Shown: piece after piece, positions 1 to 5,188 of the stretch | Layout: each line of letters opens with the position of its first letter | Numbering within the stretch: position 1 is the stretch's first letter | Assembly (NCBI GenBank): GCA_958446555.1 | Contig: CAUCWU010000144.1 | Coordinates: forward strand, 1 to 6,552 | DNA length: 6,552 nucleotides | DNA from: an uncultured Lachnospiraceae bacterium | GTDB lineage: Bacteria > Bacillota > Clostridia > Lachnospirales > Lachnospiraceae | Direction of reading: 5' to 3' | Made by a program: the position numbers and the translations under genes | Notes under the pieces: generated by a model | The model's input: the letters and a program-made list of their open reading frames with translations, nothing else | Database searches by the model: none | What the model was told of the DNA's origin: nothing

Positions 1-66
1 CATCAAGATGAATAATTGTTATATTCTTATGCGGTCTTGATGAAATAACCTTCAATCGAAGGAGAT
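1..66 (+). promoter_or_regulatory. Leader upstream of the Nudix gene, possible -10 element
   Basis: This is the only non-coding sequence before the Nudix gene. A TATATT at 20-25 could be a sigma-A -10 box (one mismatch to TATAAT); its -35 would lie at or beyond the window edge, so it cannot be judged. The 8-base perfect inverted repeat CATCAAGA (1-8) / TCTTGATG (35-42) flanks it. An in-frame stop (TAA, 46-48) limits how far the Nudix frame can extend to the left. No upstream gene end can be assigned. Confidence 0.2.
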
Positions 67-69
67 TTG
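58..69 (+). promoter_or_regulatory. Unusually close Shine-Dalgarno for the Nudix TTG start
   Basis: GAAGGAG at 58-64 is a good Shine-Dalgarno match, but only two bases separate it from the TTG codon at 67-69; five to nine is usual. No other strong ribosome binding site lies in front of the later in-frame start candidates TTG 112, GTG 133 or TTG 163, so this site still favours a start at or very near 67. Confidence 0.4.
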
Positions 70-765
70 ATCTTTTTTAAACTATTACTTGAAAATGCGC
101 CATTTTTCTCTTTGAAGCTGACTTATGATAAGGTGAATGAACATAGACTGGTAGATGCCGAATTGAACGGAAAAAAACTAGAGCTTTTTGATATTTTGGA
201 TGAAAATGGAGAGCCAACTGGTCTTACAAGAGAGCGCTCTCTATGCCATTTACTTGGCACACCTCATCGAACTGGGCATGTGTGGATTGTACAATCCACT
301 GGCGAAAAACGCGATACCGAGACTGCAAAAAATAGCGAAAGTACGGCTAGACATTGTCAAGTATTGCTGCAAAAGAGAAGCCACAATAAGGATTCTTTTC
401 CGGATTGCTATGATATCTCCTCGGCCGGTCACGTTCCTGCTGGAAGCAGTGTCCTCGACTCGGCAATTCGTGAGCTTTCTGAGGAACTTGGAATCTGTGC
501 CTCGCCAGATGATCTGATTCCAATTGGAACCCATGAGGGAAACAGCCACAGTATCTTCTACGGCAAACCGTTTCACAATCATGAGTTTAGCACACTTTAC
601 CTCTACAAAAAAACAGTACAGATTGAAAATCTTACCCTTCAAGAGGAAGAAATTCAATCTGTACAGTGGTTTGATTTGGATCAATTGATTGAGGATGTCA
701 AAAATGATGCCCCAGGGTATTGTCTGTATTATGATGAATTGATGCAATTACAGGATGCCTTATGA
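67..765 (+). CDS. Nudix hydrolase, IPP-isomerase-like fold but lacking the isomerase cysteine
   Basis: Seen: a 232-residue protein (TTG start) with a Nudix box at residues 121-143 beginning GHVPAG and ending RELSEELGI; R135, E136, E139 and E140 are the metal and catalytic positions. The segment ELFDILDENGEPTG (residues 39-52) followed by TPHRTGHVWIV (65-75) and LLQKRS (100-105) is typical of the clostridial Nudix group related to type 1 isopentenyl-diphosphate isomerase. Aligned by eye with E. coli Idi (motif SVCGHP), the catalytic Cys is Ala120 here while the next Gly-His is kept, so isomerase activity is unlikely; hydrolysis of a nucleoside or prenyl diphosphate is more probable, substrate unknown. 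Odd points: no in-frame ATG exists before residue 226, about 35 residues precede the usual domain start, and a polar insert of roughly 20 residues (79-98) separates two conserved strands. The start is uncertain (TTG 67, 112 or 163, or GTG 133). It is convergent with the esterase, 11 bases away. Confidence 0.85.
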   Translation: MIFFKLLLENAPFFSLKLTYDKVNEHRLVDAELNGKKLELFDILDENGEPTGLTRERSLCHLLGTPHRTGHVWIVQSTGEKRDTETAKNSESTARHCQVLLQKRSHNKDSFPDCYDISSAGHVPAGSSVLDSAIRELSEELGICASPDDLIPIGTHEGNSHSIFYGKPFHNHEFSTLYLYKKTVQIENLTLQEEEIQSVQWFDLDQLIEDVKNDAPGYCLYYDELMQLQDAL

Positions 766-776
766 GCCCCGATGAC

Positions 777-2333
777 TCAGTGCTGAATCTTTCCGTCCTC
801 TTCCTTATGATCATGTAGATTCGATGAACGATATTTCAAAATTGCTTTCATCAACTCATTATCATAATTGCATTCGACACGTGTATTCTTGGATGTAACC
901 AGCGTGTACAGCTTATCTGGTGTGCATGCTGGCCAATTTGGAATCGTCTTGTGGTTTGGATTGCCATTTCTTGCAAATCCCATTACGCTGTCAAAAATCT
1001 CTGTCTCAATTCGCTCGGTAACGTCTTCTTCCTGCGTATACGGAGTAAAGCAAGTATTGGCAAACACATACGGGATATCGGCACAATGCCACGGAACCCA
1101 ACCTCCATCAAGTGGAAGATCAAGATCAAATAAGTAAGAGTAGGTCTCTTTACTAGCCTTGCTGCGCTCTCTTACATAGGAAAGAATTGGTGCACGCACA
1201 ATGCAGTCAAGCACAGTCAAATCGACTGGATTGTGTGTCGGGTATGCCTTTTCAAACAGTGGAAGAAGCTCTTTTGCGGCTTCCTCTCCAAATACCTGTG
1301 CCACTGCCTGCTCGCCCTCTTCTTTTGTCATGTTATTTCGATCAAATGGCATCGGTGAGAACGTAAAAAATTCGCCGAAGACACTTCCAACCATCAGCGC
1401 TACATCGCTGCTCTCTTTTCGAAAACCGACATCTAACGGATCACCCACATAAAATTCATTTGGAATTGGACAGCCACCGCTGTATTTTCCCTGAGCCTGG
1501 AATACCGGGCGAACCTTTAAATAAGCGGCTGCAAGTGATGCATATGGCACCTTTTCAAGCTCTTTTACACTCTTTACCCCAAGCTCTTCCATCACGGCCT
1601 CAGCGATTTCTTTTCCGCTCTGGCCTCTTTTTGGCATCAGATCACCAATGACACCACTCATATTGATGCCCTTATGGAATAATCCGTCTGCTGCTGGCAT
1701 CTGAAGAAGAGTGGTCACCTTTGCACCACCGCCTGACTGGCCAAATACGGTGACATTCTTCGGATCTCCACCAAATTTTTCGATGTTTTCCTGAATCCAT
1801 TTTAATGCTGCAATGATATCGTCCATTCCAAGATTGCCAGAGTTGGCATATTCATCACCAAATGCAGACAGATCAAAATAGCCAAGCACATTTAAGCGTT
1901 GATTCAAGGAGATAACCACTGCATCTCCTCTTCTACTCATATTTTCACCCTCGTATGCGATGTGCTCAATCGAAGAACCAGCCTCAAATCCACCGCCGTG
2001 GAACCATACCAAAACTGGGCGCTTTTTGCCATCGCAAGCTGGTGTCCAGATATTTAAATTCAAACAATCCTCGTCCATAATCCAGTAGCGATGCGGCACA
2101 AAGATTTCGCCATTTGGCTTTGGCATTTCTAGAAGCGGACACACATAGCCAAAGCTTGTCGCATCCAGCTCACCATCCCACTTTTCAAGTGGCTCTGGCT
2201 CATGGAAACGCTCCGCTTTCGCATACGGAATGCCCTTAAATACAGACACGCCATTGTACTCATATCCGCGCACCTTTCCCAGTTTGGTATCGACAACGAC
2301 ACTTCCCTTTTGATACAAAAATTGTTTTTCCAT
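777..2333 (-). CDS. Type-B carboxylesterase / para-nitrobenzyl esterase family
   Basis: Seen: a 518-residue alpha/beta-hydrolase of the usual family length. FKGIPYA lies at 32-38 and EDCLNLNIWTP at 88-98 (close to the family's second signature). The oxyanion-hole motif HGGG is at 112-115. The nucleophile elbow GQSGG at 198-202 sits in a full first signature starting FGG at 187, giving Ser200. Glu321, in the motif GSVFGEF where the usual form is DEG, is the likely catalytic acid, and His416 in WHCADIPYVF the catalytic base. No signal peptide or membrane segment is present, so it should be cytoplasmic, hydrolysing carboxylic esters; the natural substrate cannot be told. The ATG start is supported by GGGAGG at 2343-2348, nine bases upstream. 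It follows the cysteine hydrolase by 42 bases on the same strand without a hairpin between them, suggesting co-transcription. The charged tail after residue 505 is not conserved sequence I recognise. pnbA is a common name for this family, but the name is not proven here. Confidence 0.93.
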   Translation of the reverse strand: MEKQFLYQKGSVVVDTKLGKVRGYEYNGVSVFKGIPYAKAERFHEPEPLEKWDGELDATSFGYVCPLLEMPKPNGEIFVPHRYWIMDEDCLNLNIWTPACDGKKRPVLVWFHGGGFEAGSSIEHIAYEGENMSRRGDAVVISLNQRLNVLGYFDLSAFGDEYANSGNLGMDDIIAALKWIQENIEKFGGDPKNVTVFGQSGGGAKVTTLLQMPAADGLFHKGINMSGVIGDLMPKRGQSGKEIAEAVMEELGVKSVKELEKVPYASLAAAYLKVRPVFQAQGKYSGGCPIPNEFYVGDPLDVGFRKESSDVALMVGSVFGEFFTFSPMPFDRNNMTKEEGEQAVAQVFGEEAAKELLPLFEKAYPTHNPVDLTVLDCIVRAPILSYVRERSKASKETYSYLFDLDLPLDGGWVPWHCADIPYVFANTCFTPYTQEEDVTERIETEIFDSVMGFARNGNPNHKTIPNWPACTPDKLYTLVTSKNTRVECNYDNELMKAILKYRSSNLHDHKEEDGKIQH

Positions 2334-2375
2334 GTTGACGTTCCTCCCAAAAAAATTAATTTGTTTTTCCTATAT

Positions 2376-2894
2376 TCACTCTACAATCGTAATCTGGCAA
2401 GATTCCATTGCACGAAGCGCATTGTTATGACTTTCTACTGTTACACCAGCACAGCATGACGCATCAACCTCAATTGGAACCTCCGGCAGGAATGCCTTAA
2501 CAAGCATTGCATTAGAAATCACGCAGATATCCGTGCAAAGTCCGACAAAGGTGATCTTTTCAATTCCCATCTGCTCATTTAAAGCGACGAGTCTCTTTCC
2601 AAGCTCCACACTTCCAAAGGTCGGCTTGTCAATCGGATTGCCGTCAATTAACTCTGCAATCTCCTCATTTAATTCCCAGCCTCTCGTATCGCGGATGCAG
2701 TGCTGCACCGGAAGGCGATTTCCCTCCTGCGTATCCAGATAATTTTCCTCATGTGTATCTCTCGTCGCAAGCACAAGTCCCTTAAAGTCTTTGATTTTTG
2801 CTGCTACCTTCGGAACAATGGCAACTGCCTCCTTCGTGCCAAGCGCCCCGTCAATAAAATCATTTTGCATATCTACCACTACAAGAACTTCCAT
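2376..2894 (-). CDS. Isochorismatase-family cysteine hydrolase, nicotinamidase-like
   Basis: Seen: 172 residues from the ATG at 2892-2894. The catalytic triad of the superfamily is complete: Asp8 in VVDMQNDF, Lys90 in DKPTFGS, and Cys124 in GLCTDICV. Asp46, His48, Glu57 and His65 in the RDTHEENY...PVQHC stretch match, in order and nearly in spacing, the metal site I recall for Streptococcus pneumoniae nicotinamidase (Asp, His, Glu, His) rather than the three-histidine-type site of mycobacterial PncA. Known: such enzymes hydrolyse amides like nicotinamide to the acid plus ammonia through a thioester, feeding NAD salvage. Inference: a cytoplasmic nicotinamidase or a related amidase. The longer frame from TTG 2909 is rejected because that codon immediately precedes the ribosome binding site; GGGAG at 2900-2904, five bases before the ATG, decides the start. 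It leads a probable two-gene unit with the esterase downstream, with its own promoter candidate at 2942-2970. Confidence 0.9.
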   Translation of the reverse strand: MEVLVVVDMQNDFIDGALGTKEAVAIVPKVAAKIKDFKGLVLATRDTHEENYLDTQEGNRLPVQHCIRDTRGWELNEEIAELIDGNPIDKPTFGSVELGKRLVALNEQMGIEKITFVGLCTDICVISNAMLVKAFLPEVPIEVDASCCAGVTVESHNNALRAMESCQITIVE

Positions 2895-2907
2895 AGAATC
2901 TCCCTTC
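2895..2907 (-). promoter_or_regulatory. Ribosome binding site that sets the cysteine hydrolase start
   Basis: On the minus strand AAGGGAG (2900-2906) is followed by the five-base spacer ATTCT and then ATG at 2894. This geometry supports the ATG over the upstream TTG at 2907-2909, which would place the ribosome binding site inside the coding region. Confidence 0.75.
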
Positions 2908-2941
2908 AACTTTCGTATTTTTACTCACATTTAATAACTTT

Positions 2942-2970
2942 ATCATATTCCGTTTTCGCACAAAAAACAA
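2942..2970 (-). promoter_or_regulatory. Candidate sigma-A promoter for the cysteine hydrolase-esterase pair
   Basis: On the minus strand TTGTTT (2965-2970) and TATGAT (2942-2947) are separated by 17 bases. The -10 matches the consensus at five of six positions, the -35 at three of six. Transcription would start near 2935, giving a leader of about 40 bases before the ATG at 2894. The -35 overlaps the T-tract of the preceding terminator. No transcript evidence is available. Confidence 0.45.
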
Positions 2971-3003
2971 GACGCTAATTGGAATTTTCCAATTAACGCC
3001 TTG
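2961..3003 (-). terminator. Intrinsic terminator after the GH172 gene
   Basis: The arms 2968-2984 and 2987-3003 form a 17-base stem. Read as minus-strand RNA, every position pairs once two G-U wobbles are allowed; read as plus-strand RNA the same two positions become A-C mismatches. The stem is followed on the minus strand by TTTTTTG (2961-2967). It begins 20 bases past the GH172 stop codon. The direction is therefore clear: it ends transcription coming from the GH32-kinase-GH172 side. The two-base loop probably opens to four. Confidence 0.85.
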
Positions 3004-3023
3004 TGTTCTTAATATCTTATATT

Positions 3024-4049
3024 TTATTTCATAATCATCTCTCCATCTTTTGGCAATGCTTTCGCAAGCTTTGATGGGGCCTCCTGATACCAGTAGGCAA
3101 CTGATGTGTAATCATCATATCGTGGTCCGGTCCAGCCTAAGTTATCGATTGTCATTTTGAAATTTCTAGAAAAATATACTGGATCTTTCTCATGGAAACG
3201 ATACAGCAAAAAGCGCTGTTGTCCATTGTAAAATTCTCGATTATCTCCTAAAATTGCATACAGTCCCGTATACAAACCACTGAAGATCTGGTAGTGATTT
3301 AAAATAATGTCATTTCCAAACCCATAGGAACCACAAAAATAATCTTCTGTTCCTGTGTAATTCATTGTCGGATATTGATCATCATCAATGTACATCTTCG
3401 CTTCACCTTCCACCCAACAGGTATTGTTTCCATTCATACCAGTGGCCAGAGTCACACCGGCAAAACATCCTCTGCCTTCGATTCCGTCAATAATCGTATA
3501 AGCATGTCCTTTTTGCACAGGATGCTCTTGTCGATATGCAGCATGAAAATATCCACAGTCATTTGGAATTTCTCCATGCCAACCAGAGATCATATAGTAT
3601 AATGTTTCTTCCTTTTGTCCACGATTTTCCATTGTGATACGGCAGTGCTTATGAAATGGCATCTCCCAGTAACTATTTAAACCACGCCCCGGTGCTACAA
3701 GCAGCTTTGCTGAATTTAAGACAATATAATTACCGTCTCGATCTTTGAAATTCTCATCATAAGCACAGCCAAAAAATGCCGAGATCGGTGCCTCAACCGA
3801 CGGAAACTCTTCATTTTCCCAGTAGATACGCATCACAAAGCTATGACCCACGTAACCCGTAAACCAGATATGTGTGATCATACCTGGACCATCTGTATCG
3901 CACAGAACAACCGTTTCTCCCGGTGCGATCTGAATACACGGTCTTAATTTTTCGCAGTCTTTTCCTTTTGTTCCACCACTTTTTTGTCCAGTCGGATTTT
4001 CAGCTGAAAATCCAAAACTTTCTTTTGTTTGCATTCTGTACAATTCCAT
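3024..4049 (-). CDS. GH172 (DUF2961) glycoside hydrolase, probable furanosidase
   Basis: Seen: 341 residues from the ATG at 4047-4049. Characteristic DUF2961 blocks appear in order: GPGMITHIWFTG (54-65), RIYWENEEFPSVEAP (74-88), LNSYWEMPFHKHCRI (124-138), YYMISGW (151-157), a CWVEGEAKMYIDDD stretch (211-224) and YTGTEDYFCGSYGFG (231-245). Glu214 or Glu216 and Glu235 are the likely catalytic pair; the 21-residue spacing of Glu214 and Glu235 agrees with the pair I recall for Bifidobacterium dentium difructose dianhydride I synthase/hydrolase, not checked here. Known: GH172 enzymes have a double jelly-roll fold, form oligomers and act on alpha-D-fructofuranosides or on D-arabinofuranosides. Inference: with GH32 and a fructokinase upstream, a fructose-containing substrate is favoured. 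No signal peptide is visible, so it should act in the cytoplasm on imported oligosaccharides. The longer frame from TTG 4073 is rejected because AGGAGG at 4056-4061 lies inside it. It is last of a probable operon and ends before a strong terminator. Confidence 0.88.
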   Translation of the reverse strand: MELYRMQTKESFGFSAENPTGQKSGGTKGKDCEKLRPCIQIAPGETVVLCDTDGPGMITHIWFTGYVGHSFVMRIYWENEEFPSVEAPISAFFGCAYDENFKDRDGNYIVLNSAKLLVAPGRGLNSYWEMPFHKHCRITMENRGQKEETLYYMISGWHGEIPNDCGYFHAAYRQEHPVQKGHAYTIIDGIEGRGCFAGVTLATGMNGNNTCWVEGEAKMYIDDDQYPTMNYTGTEDYFCGSYGFGNDIILNHYQIFSGLYTGLYAILGDNREFYNGQQRFLLYRFHEKDPVYFSRNFKMTIDNLGWTGPRYDDYTSVAYWYQEAPSKLAKALPKDGEMIMK

Positions 4050-4061
4050 CGCGCTCCTCCT
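4050..4061 (-). promoter_or_regulatory. Perfect Shine-Dalgarno that sets the GH172 start
   Basis: AGGAGG on the minus strand (4056-4061) with a six-base spacer to ATG 4049 is an optimal ribosome binding site. It excludes the eight-residue extension from TTG 4073. Confidence 0.85.
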
Positions 4062-4066
4062 ATCTC

Positions 4067-4087
4067 GTCTCAATTCTTTGTCTCAAT
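4067..4087 (-). repeat. Two copies of an 8-base direct repeat before GH172
   Basis: GTCTCAAT (plus-strand reading) occurs at 4067-4074 and again at 4080-4087, with starts 13 bases apart, just upstream of the GH172 ribosome binding site. It could be part of a protein-binding site, but two short copies may also be chance. Confidence 0.3.
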
Positions 4088-4102
4088 AAATTTTCTTAAC
4101 AA

Positions 4103-4128
4103 ATATGGCTGGAAAACTCCCGCCATAT
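4103..4128 (-). terminator. Hairpin between fructokinase and GH172, weak terminator or attenuating stem
   Basis: The arms ATATGGC (4103-4109) and GCCATAT (4122-4128) pair perfectly. On the minus strand, beyond one G-A mismatch, GGA and UCC add three inner pairs around a GUUU loop. The stem is followed on the minus strand only by TTGTTAAG, a poor T-tract. It lies 23 bases past the fructokinase stop and about 53 bases before the GH172 ATG. Partial termination or mRNA-end stabilisation, lowering GH172 expression relative to the kinase, is plausible; full termination would require a separate GH172 promoter, and none is convincing. Confidence 0.45.
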
Positions 4129-4151
4129 GCTTAATCCATTATTCTATGATT

Positions 4152-5120
4152 TTATGCGTTCTCAATCACTGCCTTAATCTCTTCAATCTCTGGCATTACG
4201 CGAAGTGCACCCTTTCTGGTTGTGATACGGGCTGCTGCTGCGTTTGCAAAGGTTAACATCTCGATCAGATTGTCTTTTGTCAGATTTTCAAGTCCATGCT
4301 CACAGATATAGTGAAGTACACAGCCACAGAAGGTATCTCCTGCGCCAGTTGTCTCGATGGTGTCCTTCTGCAAAAATGGCTTCACCTCTACGATCTGATC
4401 TTCATAGTACGCACGACTTCCTTCCTTGCCCATGGATACCAAAATGAGCGGAATGGAGTAGCGGTCACGAATCCACTTTACGCCGTCGGTGTAATCGTCC
4501 TCTCCGGTCAGCCACTGGATCTCGTTGTCAGAGATTTTTAAGATATTGCAATGAGCAAGACCATATAAAACCTGCTCTTTTGCATCGTCAAGTGACTTCC
4601 ACAGAGGTGGACGAAGATTCGGATCAAATGAAATTAATGCACCAGATGCCTCTGCAATGCTGATTGCCTTCTTGGTTGCTGCACGAACACCGTCATGTGT
4701 CATTGACAACGTTCCAAAATGGAAAATCTTTGAATTCTGAATGAGTTCTTCTGGAATCTCCTCCTCGTTTAACATCATATCTGCACCCGGATTGCGATAG
4801 AAGGAGAAATCGCGGTCTCCATCTGGATAGGTGTGTACCATTGCCAGTGTCGTATGTACCTCTGGATCGGTAAACAGACAAGAGGAGTCAATTCCAACCT
4901 CTGTGATTGCCTCCCTCAACTGCTTTCCAAAAAAGTCATCTCCTACTTTTCCAATAAATGCGGTCTTATGACCAAGCTTGGTCAACATTGCAAGTACATT
5001 GCACGGTGCACCGCCCGGATTCGCCTCAAACAGCGGATTTCCCTGTCCACTTGTTCCGTTTTCCGTAAAATCAATCAATAATTCGCCTAATGCTGTTACA
5101 TCAAATTTCTTTTCGCTCAT
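4152..5120 (-). CDS. scrK: PfkB-family carbohydrate kinase, probable fructokinase
   Basis: Seen: 322 residues, normal for ribokinase/PfkB sugar kinases. The N-terminal strand DVTALGELLIDF (7-18) is followed by the sugar-binding GG motif NPGGAPCNV (34-42) and GKVGDDFFG (57-65). FDPNLRPPLW (165-174) is typical of fructokinases. The second PfkB signature DTIETTGAGDTFCG (253-266) supplies the anion hole and Asp262, the catalytic base. Known: the enzyme transfers phosphate from ATP to fructose, giving fructose-6-phosphate for glycolysis. Inference: the sugar is fructose because the gene follows a GH32 beta-fructosidase by 68 bases on the same strand, the usual sucrose/fructan arrangement; ribose, deoxygluconate or other hexoses cannot be excluded from the sequence alone. 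The ATG at 5118-5120 fits the domain start, but its ribosome binding site is unusually distant. It is cytoplasmic, with no signal peptide. Confidence 0.92.
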   Translation of the reverse strand: MSEKKFDVTALGELLIDFTENGTSGQGNPLFEANPGGAPCNVLAMLTKLGHKTAFIGKVGDDFFGKQLREAITEVGIDSSCLFTDPEVHTTLAMVHTYPDGDRDFSFYRNPGADMMLNEEEIPEELIQNSKIFHFGTLSMTHDGVRAATKKAISIAEASGALISFDPNLRPPLWKSLDDAKEQVLYGLAHCNILKISDNEIQWLTGEDDYTDGVKWIRDRYSIPLILVSMGKEGSRAYYEDQIVEVKPFLQKDTIETTGAGDTFCGCVLHYICEHGLENLTKDNLIEMLTFANAAAARITTRKGALRVMPEIEEIKAVIENA

Positions 5121-5137
5121 CTTGCAACAATACCTTT
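5121..5137 (-). promoter_or_regulatory. Distant, weak ribosome binding site of the fructokinase
   Basis: The best Shine-Dalgarno match before ATG 5120 is AAAGG at 5133-5137, leaving a 12-base spacer, longer than usual and weaker than the sites of the neighbouring genes. No better in-frame start exists close to it. Translation of the kinase may therefore be modest or depend on leader folding. Confidence 0.4.
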
Positions 5138-5188
5138 CTTTCGATTCAATCTATCATTTCTTAATATTGTCTTATACCCACGAATTGC

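Noticed and set aside
250..747. 165-codon open frame on the minus strand opposite the Nudix gene
   Set aside because: It lies wholly antisense to a recognisable Nudix gene, has no family features and no convincing ribosome binding site.
2334..2375. A/T-rich gap with AAATTAATTT and a T run, considered as a terminator before the esterase
   Set aside because: There is no GC-containing stem; the sequence is simply an A/T-rich leader ahead of the GGGAGG ribosome binding site.
2895..2909. TTG start at 2907-2909 giving five extra residues on the cysteine hydrolase
   Set aside because: The ribosome binding site AAGGGAG lies downstream of this codon and is correctly spaced for the ATG at 2894.
4050..4073. 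TTG start at 4071-4073 giving eight extra residues on the GH172 protein
   Set aside because: The AGGAGG at 4056-4061 would lie within the coding region; it is ideally spaced for ATG 4049.
5127..5170. Inverted repeat ACAATA / TATTGT in the fructokinase leader
   Set aside because: Only six A/T-rich pairs over a spacer of more than 30 bases; not extendable on either side and likely chance.
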